A program made the position numbers and the translations under genes. From Candidatus Aminicenantota bacterium (GTDB lineage Bacteria; Acidobacteriota; Aminicenantia; Aminicenantales; JAFGBC01), in assembly GCA_016933355.1 (NCBI GenBank), contig JAFGBC010000211.1:1-27907 (forward strand): a stretch of 27,907 nt of DNA, given 5' to 3'. Shown here piece by piece: positions 14,250-24,559 of this stretch (position 1 is its first letter; every line of letters starts with the position of its first letter). The notes beneath the pieces were generated by a model. It saw only the letters and a program-made list of their open reading frames with translations, was not told the origin of the DNA and did not search any database.

Positions 14250-16340
14250 ATGCGTTCCTATCCGATCGAGCGCGTCAGGAACATCGGTATCATGGCGCAC
14301 ATCGATGCCGGCAAGACGACGACCACGGAGCGCATCCTTTTCTACACGGGGATCACCTACAAGATGGGCGAGGTGGACGACGGGACCGCGGTTATGGACT
14401 GGATGGCCCAGGAACAGGAGCGCGGGATCACGATCACGTCCGCCGCGACGACCTGCGTCTGGAATAGCCACCGCATCAACATCATCGATACGCCCGGCCA
14501 TGTCGATTTCACGGCCGAGGTGGAACGATGCATGCGGGTCCTGGACGGGGCCGTCGTCATTTTGTGCGGCGTGGGCGGTGTCGAGCCCCAATCGGAGACG
14601 GTCTGGCGACAGGCCGACCGCTACCGGGTCCCGCGCATCGTCTACATCAACAAGATGGACCGCGTCGGCGCCGAGCCGGAGCGGGCCGTCGAGGAGATCC
14701 GGACGCGGCTGGGCGCCCAGCCCCTTCCGGTCCAGATGCCCCTGGGACGGGAAGACACGTTCCGGGGCGTCGTCGACCTCGTCGGCATGAAGGAGATCGA
14801 CTGGGGCGCCGGTCTGCTGGGGACCTCCTTAGAGGTCCGGGACGTCGCCGAGGAACGGCGACAGGACGCGTTGACGAAAAGGACGGAGATGATCGAAACG
14901 CTGAGCGAGATGGACGACACCCTGCTCGAGATGTATCTGAGCGGGGCCGAGATCGGTCCGGCCGAGCTCCGGGCCACGATCCGGCGCCGGACGATCGCCT
15001 TCGACGTCGTGCCCGTCCTCTACGGCGCCTCGTTCCGGAACAAGGGCGTCCACCCCCTGCTCGACGCCGTCGTCGACTACCTGCCCTCGCCGGCCGACCT
15101 GCCTCCCGTCGTCGGCCACCATCCGCGCAGCCTGGATGTCGAGACGCGGCCCCCGGCCGACGACGAGCCGTTCGCCGGCCTCGTCTTCAAGATCATGAAC
15201 GACCCCTATGTCGGCTCGCTCGCCTACCTCCGCGTCTACTCGGGGAAGGTCCGGCTCGGCCAAGCCGTCCATAATCCGACCAAGGACGAGGACGAGCGCC
15301 TGACCCGGATCCTGGAGATGCACGCCAATAAACGGCGCGAGGTCCAGGAGCTCTATGCCGGGGACATCGCCGCCCTCGGCGCCCTCAAGAACGTCGCGAC
15401 CGGCGACACTCTCTGCCTCAAGAGCCGCCCCCTTGTCCTCGAGTCCATCAAGTTCCCCGACCCGGTCGTGGCCGCCACGATCGAGCCCGAGACCAAGGCC
15501 GACCATACCCGCCTCGCCAACGCCCTGGCCAAGATGGTCAAGGAGGACCCGACCTTCCAGGTCGCCCGCGACCCGAACACGGGCCAGAACCTGGTCCGCG
15601 GGATGGGCGAGCTCCACCTCGAGATCATCATGGACCGTATGGCCAGGGAATACGGCGTCCGGGCCCGGTTAGGCAAGCCTCAGGTCGCCTACAAGGAGAC
15701 CCTGCGGGCCGCGTCCGAGGCGGAGGCGACCTACGACCGCCAGGCCGGCGGCCGGAGCCAGTACGGGCGCTGCCGGGTCCGGGTCGAGCCGCTGGAGCGC
15801 GGGGCCGGGTTCGCCTTCGTCGACGAGGCGCGGGCGTCGGACCTGCCTAAGGAGTTCGCCTCCTCGGTCGAGAACGGGGTTCTGGAAGCCATGGACGCCG
15901 GGATCTTGGCCGGCTTCCCGATGGCCGACATCCGGGTCACCCTGCTCGAGGGCGCCTTCCGCGAGGACGACTCGACCCCGCTCGCCTTCAAGATCGCGGG
16001 CGCGCTGGCCTTCAAGGAGGCCGCCGTCAAGGCCTCGCCCGTCCTGCTCGAGCCGATCATGAAGCTCGAGGTCATCGTCTCCGACGAGTACTTGGGCGAC
16101 GTGGTCGGGGACATCAACGCCCGCCGGGGCCGGGTTGAGGGCATGGAGCTGAGGGCGGGCGCCCGCGCCGTCAAGGCCTTCGCCCCCCTGGCCGAGATGT
16201 TCGGATACGCCACCATCCTCCGCACTCTGACTCAGGGCCGCGGAGTTTTTACTATGGAGTTCTTCCGGTACGAGCAGACTCCGCCGGCCGTCGCCGAGGA
16301 GATCATCGCCCGCATCGAGGGAAGGATTCCGGCTTATTAA
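14250..16340 (+). CDS. fusA: Translation elongation factor G
   Basis: EF-G drives ribosomal translocation using GTP. The 696-residue product has the full five-domain length. The GTPase motifs are intact: AHIDAGKT at 16-24, DTPGH at 80-84 and NKMD at 134-137; the switch segment [11 protein letters not shown] is also standard. Domain IV loop I reads AGGRSQYGR at 499-507, with glutamine 504 kept. Loop II reads [10 protein letters not shown], with arginine 571 where the family histidine (E. coli His583) is expected. AAAGGAG precedes the ATG. Position between rpsG and tuf supports this being the main EF-G rather than a remote paralogue. Confidence 0.95.
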   Translation: MRSYPIERVRNIGIMAHIDAGKTTTTERILFYTGITYKMGEVDDGTAVMDWMAQEQERGITITSAATTCVWNSHRINIIDTPGHVDFTAEVERCMRVLDGAVVILCGVGGVEPQSETVWRQADRYRVPRIVYINKMDRVGAEPERAVEEIRTRLGAQPLPVQMPLGREDTFRGVVDLVGMKEIDWGAGLLGTSLEVRDVAEERRQDALTKRTEMIETLSEMDDTLLEMYLSGAEIGPAELRATIRRRTIAFDVVPVLYGASFRNKGVHPLLDAVVDYLPSPADLPPVVGHHPRSLDVETRPPADDEPFAGLVFKIMNDPYVGSLAYLRVYSGKVRLGQAVHNPTKDEDERLTRILEMHANKRREVQELYAGDIAALGALKNVATGDTLCLKSRPLVLESIKFPDPVVAATIEPETKADHTRLANALAKMVKEDPTFQVARDPNTGQNLVRGMGELHLEIIMDRMAREYGVRARLGKPQVAYKETLRAASEAEATYDRQAGGRSQYGRCRVRVEPLERGAGFAFVDEARASDLPKEFASSVENGVLEAMDAGILAGFPMADIRVTLLEGAFREDDSTPLAFKIAGALAFKEAAVKASPVLLEPIMKLEVIVSDEYLGDVVGDINARRGRVEGMELRAGARAVKAFAPLAEMFGYATILRTLTQGRGVFTMEFFRYEQTPPAVAEEIIARIEGRIPAY

Positions 16341-16366
16341 GACGCTGAGAGGAGGTTCCAGCAGCC

Positions 16367-17569
<1,203 letters not shown>

Positions 17570-17570
17570 C

Positions 17571-17608
17571 GGGAGGCCGGGGAACGCGCGGGGCGGCCCG
17601 GTCCTCCC
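17571..17608 (+). promoter_or_regulatory. Hairpin between tuf and rpsJ
   Basis: GGGAGGCCGGG (17571-17581) pairs with CCCGGTCCTCCC (17597-17608), giving eleven base pairs with one bulged T and a 15-base loop. It begins one base after the tuf stop. No T-run follows. It could be a Rho-independent pause, an RNA-processing or 3'-end stabilising structure that sets tuf apart from the S10 genes. Confidence 0.5.
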
Positions 17609-17647
17609 CGAAGTCAAGGACGCATTCGGATAACCGAGGAACGAACG

Positions 17648-17968
17648 ATGGAAAAGATCAGAATCAGGCTCCAATCCTTTGACCACCGGCTGCTGGACCA
17701 ATCCGTAAAGGATATCGTGATCAAGGCCAAGCGGACGGGCGCCCATATCGCGGGCCCCATCCCGCTCCCGACCCGGATCCATCGCTTCTGCGTCCTGCGC
17801 TCCCCCCACGTCGACAAGAAGTCCCGCGAACACTTCGAGATGAGGATCCATAAGCGCCTCATCGATATCAGCGAATACAACAACGAGACGATCGAAGAGC
17901 TCCAAAAACTGGACCTCCCGGCCGGCATCGACGTCGAGATCAAGGCCTTCGGGGCCGGAGGAGAATGA
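17648..17968 (+). CDS. rpsJ: Small-subunit ribosomal protein S10
   Basis: S10 is part of the 30S head and also, as NusE, binds NusB and NusG in antitermination. The 106-residue product has the family opening [17 protein letters not shown], then [29 protein letters not shown] and a standard C-terminal strand. GAGGAA lies a few bases before the ATG at 17648. It opens the S10 block but no convincing separate promoter is visible in the 78-base gap after tuf, so read-through from the str promoter is likely. Confidence 0.96.
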   Translation: MEKIRIRLQSFDHRLLDQSVKDIVIKAKRTGAHIAGPIPLPTRIHRFCVLRSPHVDKKSREHFEMRIHKRLIDISEYNNETIEELQKLDLPAGIDVEIKAFGAGGE

Positions 17969-17970
17969 TC

Positions 17971-18606
17971 ATGGTGGAAGGGTTGATCGGCAAGAAGATC
18001 GGGATGACCCAGACCTTCGACGCCGAGGGCAACGTCGTGCCGGTGACCGTCATCCAGGCCGGGCCCTGCACGGTCGTCCAGCGTAAGACCAAGGCCAAGG
18101 ACGGCTACGAGGCCGTCCAGCTCGGGTTCGTCGAGGACAAGGGCCTCAAGAAACCGGTCCGGCCCCGGATCGGCCACTTCAAGAAGTCGGGCATCCCGCC
18201 CGTCCGCGTCCTCCGCGAGTTCCGCTTCGCCGCCCAGGCCGAGATCAAGGAAGGCGACCAGGTCCTGGTCTCCATCTTCAAGGAAGGGGACAAGGTCCGG
18301 GTCACCGGCACGAGCAAGGGCAAGGGTTTCGCGGGCGTCGTCAAGCGGCACCATTTCCGGGGCGGCGGCGCCGCCCACGGCTCGATGTTCCACCGCGCCC
18401 CCGGATCGATCGGCGCCTCCTCCTATCCCTCCCGCGTCATCAAGGGGATGCGAATGGGCGGCCACATGGGCCGGGAACGGGTCACGACCCGCGGCCTCGA
18501 GGTCGTCCGGACCGATCCCGAACAGAACCTCCTCGTCGTCAAGGGGGCCGTCCCGGGCGCCCGCGGAGGCTACCTTCTGATCCTCAAGGACAACTTCCAT
18601 GTCTAA
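17971..18606 (+). CDS. rplC: Large-subunit ribosomal protein L3
   Basis: L3 is an early assembly protein near the peptidyl-transferase centre. The 211-residue product starts [14 protein letters not shown], with the long extended loop containing [20 protein letters not shown] and [17 protein letters not shown] 17971 is preferred over ATG 17965, because GGAGGAG at 17957-17963 is seven bases from the former and only one from the latter. It begins just after the rpsJ stop and overlaps rplD by eight bases. Confidence 0.96.
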   Translation: MVEGLIGKKIGMTQTFDAEGNVVPVTVIQAGPCTVVQRKTKAKDGYEAVQLGFVEDKGLKKPVRPRIGHFKKSGIPPVRVLREFRFAAQAEIKEGDQVLVSIFKEGDKVRVTGTSKGKGFAGVVKRHHFRGGGAAHGSMFHRAPGSIGASSYPSRVIKGMRMGGHMGRERVTTRGLEVVRTDPEQNLLVVKGAVPGARGGYLLILKDNFHV

Positions 18607-19219
18607 GATATCCGTACGCGATGCGAGCGGCCGCGCCGTCCGCGAGGTCGAGCTGCCCGACCGGGTCTTCGCCTATCCGGTCAAACCCCAGCTCCTCCAC
18701 GAGACGGCCGTCAACCGCCTCGCCAACCGGCGCCGGGGCACGGCCGCGACTAAGACGCGGGGCGAGGTTGCCGGAAGCAACCGGAAGCCCTGGCGCCAGA
18801 AGGGGACCGGCCGGGCCCGCGTCGGCATGATCCGCAACCCCCTGTGGCGGAAGGGCGGCACGGTCCACGGACCGCAGCCCCGCGACTACGCCTACGAGCT
18901 CCCCAAGAAGGTCCGGACGAACGCCCTGCGCTCGGCTCTGGCCCTCAAGCACAAGGAGGGGATGTTCCTGGTCGTGGACGAGATCGCCTTCGCCGCGCCC
19001 AAGACCAAGGAAGGCGCGGCCTGGCTCAAGGGCCTCAAGGTCGACTCGGCTTTGGTCGTCGACGCCGGCGCCAACGTCAACCTGTTCCAGGCCCTCCGCA
19101 ACATCCCCCGCGTCCAGGCCATCGACGAGCGGCAGGTCGGCGCCTTCGACGTCCTCCGCTACAAGTGGCTGATCCTGACGGGGCGGGCGTTCGAGGCCCT
19201 GATGGAGAGGCTCAAATGA
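18599..19219 (+). CDS. rplD: Large-subunit ribosomal protein L4
   Basis: L4 lines the polypeptide exit tunnel; in E. coli it also represses the S10 operon. The 206-residue product has the tunnel-loop segment [18 protein letters not shown] and [14 protein letters not shown] in its first half, then the Rossmann-like globular part. It overlaps the end of rplC by eight bases and shares ATGA with rplW, so expression is coupled. Length is normal for the family. Confidence 0.96.
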   Translation: MSKISVRDASGRAVREVELPDRVFAYPVKPQLLHETAVNRLANRRRGTAATKTRGEVAGSNRKPWRQKGTGRARVGMIRNPLWRKGGTVHGPQPRDYAYELPKKVRTNALRSALALKHKEGMFLVVDEIAFAAPKTKEGAAWLKGLKVDSALVVDAGANVNLFQALRNIPRVQAIDERQVGAFDVLRYKWLILTGRAFEALMERLK

Positions 19220-19512
19220 CGATCGACGCGACCCGGATCATTCTCAAGCCGGTCATCACCGAAAAGACGACGGCCCTCAAGGAGGACCAGCGGACCGTCT
19301 GCTTCGCCGTCCGCCGCGACGCCAACAAGTCCGAGATCAAGCGGGCGGTCGAAGTCCTGTTCAAGGTCAAAGTCGCGAGCGTCCGGACCCAGAACAAGGT
19401 CGGCAAGACGCGTCGGGTCGGCCGGAACCAGGGCCCGACCGGAGACTGGAAGAAGGCCTACGTCACCCTCCGCGAAGGCGAGAAGATGATCGAGTACTTC
19501 GAGGCGGTCTAA
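19216..19512 (+). CDS. rplW: Large-subunit ribosomal protein L23
   Basis: L23 sits at the tunnel exit and docks trigger factor and SRP. The 98-residue product has the N-terminal [10 protein letters not shown] motif, the [17 protein letters not shown] segment and a loop with [23 protein letters not shown]. It begins at the ATG sharing four bases with the rplD stop. A much longer open frame extends upstream in this phase, but it lies across rplD and is not coding. Confidence 0.96.
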   Translation: MTIDATRIILKPVITEKTTALKEDQRTVCFAVRRDANKSEIKRAVEVLFKVKVASVRTQNKVGKTRRVGRNQGPTGDWKKAYVTLREGEKMIEYFEAV

Positions 19513-19514
19513 CC

Positions 19515-20342
19515 ATGGGCATTAAAACCTATCGACCCACCAGCGCCGGGATACGGCACCGGACGGGGCTGCGCACCGACGAGCTGACCGGTCACCGGCC
19601 TCACAAGCCTCTGCTGGAATTCCTGCCCAAGTCGGGCGGCCGCGACGGGCGCGGGCGCCTCTCGATCCGCCACCGCGGCGGCGGGCACAAGCGGATGTAC
19701 CGGATCGTCGATTTCCGGCGGGACAAGATCGGGATCGCCGGCCGCGTCGAAACGCTCGAGTACGACCCGAACCGCTCCTCGTTCATCGCCCTCGTCAAGT
19801 ACAGCGACGGCGAGCGGCGCTACATCCTGGCCCCGGTCGATCTCAAGGTCGGCCAGACGGTCGTCTCCGCCGACGAGCAGGTCGACATCCTGCCCGGCAA
19901 CGCCATGCCCCTCCGCTTCATCCCGCTCGGCACCGTCATCCACAACATCGAGATCCGCAAGAACAAGGGCGGCCAAGTCGCCAAGTCGGCCGGCAGCGGC
20001 GCCCAGATCCTGGCCAAGGAGGGCGATTACGCCCAGGTCCGGCTGCCGTCGTCCGAGATCCGCAAGATCCATCTCGACTGCCGGGCGACGATCGGCCAGG
20101 TCGGGAACCTCGACCACCAAAACATCGACATCGGCAAGGCCGGGCGGACGCGCTGGCGCGGCCGGCGGCCCCACGTCCGCGGCACGGCCATGAACCCGAT
20201 CGACCATCCGCACGGGGGCGGCGAGGGCCGGGCCAAGGGCGGCCGCCACCCGGTCAGCCCCGAGGGCATCCCGACCAAGGGTTACAAGACGCGCAAGAAC
20301 AAGCGGACCCGGGTCTTCATCATCCGCAGAAGGAGCAAGTAA
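19515..20342 (+). CDS. rplB: Large-subunit ribosomal protein L2
   Basis: L2 is needed for subunit joining and peptidyl transfer. The 275-residue product begins [17 protein letters not shown] and contains [13 protein letters not shown], then [13 protein letters not shown]. Near the end is the functionally important [13 protein letters not shown] segment with its conserved histidine, followed by [10 protein letters not shown]. It starts two bases after rplW and precedes rpsS by two bases. Confidence 0.97.
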   Translation: MGIKTYRPTSAGIRHRTGLRTDELTGHRPHKPLLEFLPKSGGRDGRGRLSIRHRGGGHKRMYRIVDFRRDKIGIAGRVETLEYDPNRSSFIALVKYSDGERRYILAPVDLKVGQTVVSADEQVDILPGNAMPLRFIPLGTVIHNIEIRKNKGGQVAKSAGSGAQILAKEGDYAQVRLPSSEIRKIHLDCRATIGQVGNLDHQNIDIGKAGRTRWRGRRPHVRGTAMNPIDHPHGGGEGRAKGGRHPVSPEGIPTKGYKTRKNKRTRVFIIRRRSK

Positions 20343-20344
20343 TC

Positions 20345-20635
20345 ATGGGCAGGTCCCTCGCAAAAGGTCCTTTCATCGATAACGACCTTCTGGCCAAGGT
20401 CAAGGGGCTCGAAACCCAGAGCGAAAAGCGAAAGGTCATCAAGACCTGGTCGCGGCGCTCGACGATCATCCCCGAGATGGTCGGGTTGACGATCGCGGTC
20501 CACAACGGCCGGAAGTTCATCCCCGTCTTCGTCACCGAGAACATGGTCGGCCACAAGCTCGGCGAGTTCTCTCCGACCCGGACCTTCAAGGGACACACCT
20601 CGAAGTCGGCCAAGGCCGTGAAGGTGAGGGCGTAA
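20345..20635 (+). CDS. rpsS: Small-subunit ribosomal protein S19
   Basis: S19 forms a complex with S13 in the 30S head near the A and P sites. The 96-residue product has [12 protein letters not shown] at the start, then [15 protein letters not shown] and the [15 protein letters not shown] signature. AGAAGGAGC gives a good ribosome binding site for the ATG at 20345. It lies between rplB and rplV with near-zero spacing. Confidence 0.97.
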   Translation: MGRSLAKGPFIDNDLLAKVKGLETQSEKRKVIKTWSRRSTIIPEMVGLTIAVHNGRKFIPVFVTENMVGHKLGEFSPTRTFKGHTSKSAKAVKVRA

Positions 20636-20636
20636 C

Positions 20637-21047
20637 ATGGACAAGCGCAGCCCGGCCGCCCCCGGCGCCCATCCCGAAGGCGCGGCGTCCGAAGCGGCTT
20701 TCGTCTCGAGCGCGGTCGCCCGCTACATCCGGATCTCGCCCCAGAAGGCCCGCCTGGTCGCCGACCTCGTCCGGGACCGCTACGTTGGGGAGGCCCTGAC
20801 CATCCTCCGTCACGGCGAGAAGAGGAAGGCGAGCGCCGTCATCGAGAAGACGCTCCGCTCGGCGATCGCCAACGCCCAGAACAAGGTGCCCGCGGTCGAC
20901 GTCGACAACCTCTACGTCGCCCGGATCTATGTCGACCAGGGGCCCCAGTTCAAGCGGATCCGGCCGGCCCCGATGGGGCGGGCCTTCCGCATCTTGAAGC
21001 GGACGAGCCACGTCCACGTTTATCTGCAGGATCGCAAAGGGAGATGA
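20637..21047 (+). CDS. rplV: Large-subunit ribosomal protein L22
   Basis: L22 has a globular part on the 50S surface and a beta hairpin in the exit tunnel. The 136-residue product contains YIRISPQKARLVADLVR, and NNKVP-like and RIRPAPMGRAFRILKRTSHVHV segments. The first 22 or so residues (DKRSPAAPGAHPEGAASEA) are a low-complexity N-terminal extension not typical of the family. The ATG at 20637 follows the rpsS stop by one base. A shorter start is not obvious, as no internal ATG or GTG precedes the core with a good ribosome binding site. Confidence 0.95.
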   Translation: MDKRSPAAPGAHPEGAASEAAFVSSAVARYIRISPQKARLVADLVRDRYVGEALTILRHGEKRKASAVIEKTLRSAIANAQNKVPAVDVDNLYVARIYVDQGPQFKRIRPAPMGRAFRILKRTSHVHVYLQDRKGR

Positions 21048-21050
21048 GCC

Positions 21051-21719
21051 GTGGGACAGAAGACGCATCCATACGGGTTTAGGCTGGGGTTCAACAAGCC
21101 GTGGAGCTCCCGCTGGTTCGCCAAGGGCGGGGCCTATGCTCGGCTCATCCACGAGGATCTCCGGATGAAGAAGGAGATCGTCAACAAGTACGCCCACGCC
21201 GGGATCGCTTCGATCGATATCGAGCGGGTCGGGCCCAAGGTCCGGGTCATCATCCACACCGCCCGGCCCGGCATCATCATCGGCCGAGGCGGCAAGGAGA
21301 TCGAAAGCCTCAAGGGGCTGCTCGAGAAGGTCGTCAAGCGAGACGTCTACGTCGACATCCGCGAGGTCGACAAGCCCGAGCTGACGGCCCTGTTAACCGG
21401 CGAGGGGATCGCCGTCCAGCTCGAGAAGCGGATCGCCTACAGGCGCGCGATGCGCAAGGCCGTCGAGAACGCCCTGCGCATGGGCGCCAAGGGGATCAAG
21501 GTCATGTGCTCGGGGCGCCTGGGCGGCGTCGAGATCGCCCGGACCGAGTGGTACCTCAAAGGGCAGCTGCCCCTCCAGACGCTCCGGGCCGACATCGACT
21601 ACGCCTTCACCGAGGCGTTCACGACCTACGGCCAGATCGGGATCAAGGTCTGGATCTACCGGGGCGACGTCGACAAGCCCAAGATGACGATCCAGACGCC
21701 CGAAGTCGAGGAGATCTAA
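21051..21719 (+). CDS. rpsC: Small-subunit ribosomal protein S3
   Basis: S3 lines the mRNA entry channel of the 30S subunit. The 222-residue product starts with GTG as [13 protein letters not shown], has the KH domain with [14 protein letters not shown], and ends with the C-terminal domain carrying [15 protein letters not shown] and [21 protein letters not shown] upstream supports the GTG at 21051, three bases after the rplV stop. Confidence 0.97.
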   Translation: MGQKTHPYGFRLGFNKPWSSRWFAKGGAYARLIHEDLRMKKEIVNKYAHAGIASIDIERVGPKVRVIIHTARPGIIIGRGGKEIESLKGLLEKVVKRDVYVDIREVDKPELTALLTGEGIAVQLEKRIAYRRAMRKAVENALRMGAKGIKVMCSGRLGGVEIARTEWYLKGQLPLQTLRADIDYAFTEAFTTYGQIGIKVWIYRGDVDKPKMTIQTPEVEEI

Positions 21720-21720
21720 C

Positions 21721-22143
21721 ATGTTGATGCCCAGCAAGGTCAAGTACCGGAAGTCCCAGCGGGGACGGATGCGGGGCAAAGCCCTGCGGGGCGGGACCCT
21801 GTCTTACGGGGAGTTCGGCCTCCAGGCCCTGGAGCCTTGCTGGCTGACCGCCCGCCAGCTCGAGGCGGGACGGATCACGATCACGCGGTTCATCAAGCGG
21901 CACGGCAAGCTCTGGCTGCGGAGCTTCCCCTGGAAGCCCGTCACCAAGAAGCCGACCGAGGTCCGGATGGGGAAGGGCAAGGGCGACCCGGAGTTCTGGG
22001 TCGACGTCATCCATCCCGGCCGGATCCTCTACGAGCTCGAGGGCGTCAGCGTCGAGACCGCCCGCGAGGCGCTGCGCCTGGCCGCCCATAAGCTGCCGAT
22101 CCGGACACGCTTCGTGTCCCGGGACAACGTGGAGTACCGATGA
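21721..22143 (+). CDS. rplP: Large-subunit ribosomal protein L16
   Basis: L16 contacts A-site tRNA on the 50S subunit. The 140-residue product begins [17 protein letters not shown] and has [17 protein letters not shown] with the arginine that is hydroxylated in some bacteria, then [20 protein letters not shown] 21721 gives the usual MLMP start and follows GAGGAG; ATG 21727 is the only alternative. It overlaps rpmC by four bases. Confidence 0.97.
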   Translation: MLMPSKVKYRKSQRGRMRGKALRGGTLSYGEFGLQALEPCWLTARQLEAGRITITRFIKRHGKLWLRSFPWKPVTKKPTEVRMGKGKGDPEFWVDVIHPGRILYELEGVSVETAREALRLAAHKLPIRTRFVSRDNVEYR

Positions 22144-22340
22144 AGATCCAGGAACTCAAGGAGCTCTCGGCCGACGAGCTCAAGGCCAAGGAGGCCGAGC
22201 TGCGCGACCAGCTGTTCAAGCTGCGCTTCCAGCACGCCCTGGGCCAGCTCGACAACGCGGCCAACCTGCGGACGATCAGGAAGGACATCGCCCGGATCCA
22301 GACCCTGCTGTCCGGGCTGTCCCGGACCCGAACGGAGTAG
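22140..22340 (+). CDS. rpmC: Large-subunit ribosomal protein L29
   Basis: L29 is a small helical protein beside L23 at the tunnel exit. The 66-residue product is a two-helix hairpin with [14 protein letters not shown] at the start, then [13 protein letters not shown] and [12 protein letters not shown], all typical. It shares ATGA with the rplP stop. rpsQ follows after three bases. Confidence 0.96.
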   Translation: MKIQELKELSADELKAKEAELRDQLFKLRFQHALGQLDNAANLRTIRKDIARIQTLLSGLSRTRTE

Positions 22341-22343
22341 AGC

Positions 22344-22652
22344 ATGGACACGATACCCGGACAAGCTCCGAAGCGCAAAACGTCCAAGGTCGGCGTCGTC
22401 GTCGGTAAGACGATGAAAAAGACGGTGACCGTCCAGGTCGAGCGCCAGATCCGTCATCCCTTGTACAAGAAGACGATCCGGCGGCGCAAGACCTTCATGG
22501 TCCACGACGAGTACGAGAAGTGCAAGGTCGGTGATGTCGTCCGGATCATCGAGACCCGGCCCATCAGCAAGACCAAGCGCTGGCGGGTCCAAGAGATCCT
22601 GGGCCTGGCCGCCGCCGAGCCGGAAACCCCGACGAAGGACGTCCGCCCATGA
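22344..22652 (+). CDS. rpsQ: Small-subunit ribosomal protein S17
   Basis: S17 is a 30S body protein with an OB fold. The 102-residue product has the core [18 protein letters not shown], then [19 protein letters not shown] and [21 protein letters not shown]. About twelve residues precede the usual N-terminus and about fifteen extend past the usual C-terminus. The stop shares ATGA with rplN. Confidence 0.95.
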   Translation: MDTIPGQAPKRKTSKVGVVVGKTMKKTVTVQVERQIRHPLYKKTIRRRKTFMVHDEYEKCKVGDVVRIIETRPISKTKRWRVQEILGLAAAEPETPTKDVRP

Positions 22653-23017
22653 TCCAGCAGCAGACCATGCTCAAGGTCGCCGACAACTCCGGCGCGCGGC
22701 GCATCATGTGCATCACGCCGCTCGGCGGCAGCGTCGGCCGGACGGCGACGATCGGGGACGTCATCTCGGCGACCGTCAAAGAGGCCGACCCCGAGACCAA
22801 AGTCGCCAAGGGGAAGGTCGTCCGGGCCGTCGTCGTCCGCGTCCGCAAGGAGATCCGCCGCAGGGACGGCTCCTACATCCGGTTCGACGACAACGCCGCC
22901 GTCATCATCGACAAGGCCGGCGAGCCGATCGGTACCCGCGTCTTCGGGCCGGTCGGCCGCGAGCTCCGGGACAAGAAGTTCATGAAGATCGTCTCGCTCG
23001 CTCCGGAGGTCCTCTAA
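22649..23017 (+). CDS. rplN: Large-subunit ribosomal protein L14
   Basis: L14 forms an intersubunit bridge and binds the silencing factor RsfS in known bacteria. The 122-residue product has the family opening [18 protein letters not shown], then [34 protein letters not shown] and ends with [19 protein letters not shown]. It overlaps rpsQ by four bases and rplX by one. Confidence 0.97.
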   Translation: MIQQQTMLKVADNSGARRIMCITPLGGSVGRTATIGDVISATVKEADPETKVAKGKVVRAVVVRVRKEIRRRDGSYIRFDDNAAVIIDKAGEPIGTRVFGPVGRELRDKKFMKIVSLAPEVL

Positions 23018-23349
23018 TGGCCAAGCCGATCATCAAGAAGAACGATATCGTCGTCGTCCGCCGCGGGCGGGACCGCGGCAAGCAGGGCAAGGTCCTCAAG
23101 GTCATCCCCGAAACCGGGCGGGCCATCGTCGAGAAGATCAACTTCGTCAAGGAATTCATCCGGCCCGACCGCAGCAAGAACGTCTCGGGCGGGATCATGG
23201 AGAAAGAGGCCCCGATCGCCCTGTCCAACCTGATGATCCTCTGCGAGGATTGCGGCCGGGGCGTCCGGGTCCGCGTCAAGAAGCTCGCCGACGGGACGAA
23301 GGCCCGGCTGTGCGCCCGGTGCCAGGGCAGCCTGGACCGGGTCAAGTGA
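23017..23349 (+). CDS. rplX: Large-subunit ribosomal protein L24 with two CxxC pairs
   Basis: L24 starts 50S assembly. The 110-residue product has the N-terminal KOW region with [20 protein letters not shown] and the [17 protein letters not shown] segment. The C-terminal half carries cysteines 76, 79, 99 and 102, a zinc-ribbon arrangement present in many but not all bacterial L24 proteins. GGAGG lies before the ATG at 23017, which overlaps the rplN stop as TAATG. A longer upstream frame in the same phase crosses rplN and is not coding. Confidence 0.96.
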   Translation: MAKPIIKKNDIVVVRRGRDRGKQGKVLKVIPETGRAIVEKINFVKEFIRPDRSKNVSGGIMEKEAPIALSNLMILCEDCGRGVRVRVKKLADGTKARLCARCQGSLDRVK

Positions 23350-23359
23350 GGAGTTCGCG

Positions 23360-23902
23360 ATGAGCCGACTCAAGGAGAAGTACCTCAAGGACATCCGGCC
23401 CGAGCTCCAGACGGAGCTCGGGTTGAAGAACCGGATGGCCGTGCCCCGCCTGGAAAAGATCATCGTCAACGTCGGCGCCGGCGACGCCATCCAGAACATC
23501 AAGCTCCTCGATACGGCCAAGGCCGAGCTGAGCCTGATCACCGGCCAGCTCCCGGCCGTCGGCCGGGCCAAGAAGTCGATCTCGGCCTTCAAACTGCGCA
23601 AGGGCCAGCCGATCGCCTGCTACGTGACCCTGCGCCGTGAGCGAATGTACGAGTTCTTCGACCGGCTCGTCAACATCGTGCTGCCCCGCGTCCGGGATTT
23701 CCGCGGCGTCAACCCCAAGGGGTTCGACGGCCGGGGCAACTACACCCTGGGCATGAGGGACCAACTCGTGTTCCCCGAGATCGACTACACCAAGGTCGAG
23801 AAGCCGAGGGGCATGAACATCACCATCGTGACCTCGGCCCGCAGCGACAAGGAGGCCTTCGCCCTCCTGCGGCGGCTGGGCATGCCGTTCCGCGAGGCCT
23901 AA
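23360..23902 (+). CDS. rplE: Large-subunit ribosomal protein L5
   Basis: L5 binds 5S rRNA and contacts P-site tRNA. The 180-residue product has [17 protein letters not shown], the [29 protein letters not shown] stretch, and ends with [27 protein letters not shown], all standard. GAGGAG precedes the ATG at 23360. Length is normal. Confidence 0.97.
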   Translation: MSRLKEKYLKDIRPELQTELGLKNRMAVPRLEKIIVNVGAGDAIQNIKLLDTAKAELSLITGQLPAVGRAKKSISAFKLRKGQPIACYVTLRRERMYEFFDRLVNIVLPRVRDFRGVNPKGFDGRGNYTLGMRDQLVFPEIDYTKVEKPRGMNITIVTSARSDKEAFALLRRLGMPFREA

Positions 23903-23929
23903 TCCGGTCGAGGAAAAGGAAGGACGAAC

Positions 23930-24115
23930 GTGGCGACCACAGCATCCATCGTCAAGGACAATCGGGAACAGAAATACGCCATCCGCCGGAGGCGGCGCTG
24001 CCGGATTTGCGGGCGCTCGCGCGGCTATTACCGCAAGTTCGACCTGTGCCGGCTCTGCTTCCGCGAGCTCGCCCTCAAGGGGGAGATTCCGGGCATCATC
24101 AAGGCCTCCTGGTGA
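23930..24115 (+). CDS. rpsZ: Small-subunit ribosomal protein S14, zinc-binding (type Z)
   Basis: S14 is a 30S head protein. The 61-residue product is the short zinc-binding form, with cysteines 24, 27, 40 and 43 in CRICGR and CRLCFR, rather than the long cysteine-free form. It begins at GTG 23930, after AAGGAAGGA. The C-terminus [11 protein letters not shown] is typical. Confidence 0.96.
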   Translation: MATTASIVKDNREQKYAIRRRRRCRICGRSRGYYRKFDLCRLCFRELALKGEIPGIIKASW

Positions 24116-24136
24116 GCGGGACGAAAGGATAGGACC

Positions 24137-24535
24137 ATGAGCCAGACCGACCCCATCGCCGACATGCTGACCCGGATCCGGAACGCCGCTAAGGCCAAGA
24201 AGCGGGAGGTCAACATCCCCAACTCCCGGATGAAGGTCGAGATCGCCCGGATCCTCAAGGACGAGGGCTACATCCGGAGCTACAAGGTCGCCGACGACCC
24301 CAAGCAGGGCGTCCTCAATATCATCCTCAAGTACGGGGACGACAGCCGGAGCGTCATCGGCGGGCTCGAGCGGATCAGCCGCCCCGGCTGCCGGATCTAC
24401 TGCACCAAGGATTCCGTCCCCAAGGTCCTGGACGGGCTGGGCGTCGTCATCGTCTCGACCTCCAAGGGCGTCTGTACGGGGCGGAAGTGCGAGGAGATCG
24501 GGACGGGCGGAGAGGTCCTCTGCGCGGTCTGGTGA
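24137..24535 (+). CDS. rpsH: Small-subunit ribosomal protein S8
   Basis: S8 is a central-domain 30S assembly protein and, in E. coli, the repressor of the spc operon. The 132-residue product starts MSQTDPIADMLTRIRNA and ends with the rRNA-binding segments GLGVVIVSTSKGV and GGEVLCAVW. AGGATAGGA precedes the ATG at 24137. Confidence 0.97.
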   Translation: MSQTDPIADMLTRIRNAAKAKKREVNIPNSRMKVEIARILKDEGYIRSYKVADDPKQGVLNIILKYGDDSRSVIGGLERISRPGCRIYCTKDSVPKVLDGLGVVIVSTSKGVCTGRKCEEIGTGGEVLCAVW

Positions 24536-24559
24536 GGCCCCGAGGGAAGAGGAACGAAC

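Noticed and set aside
17609..17647. Possible separate S10 promoter before rpsJ (GATAAC-like box near 17628)
   Set aside because: No -35 box at a suitable distance; a single six-base match is not enough.
18844..19215. Upstream extension of the rplW frame by about 124 codons
   Set aside because: The extension is an out-of-frame reading of rplD, and L23 begins cleanly at ATG 19216.
22531..23016. Upstream extension of the rplX frame
   Set aside because: It covers rpsQ and rplN out of frame; L24 begins at ATG 23017 after GGAGG.
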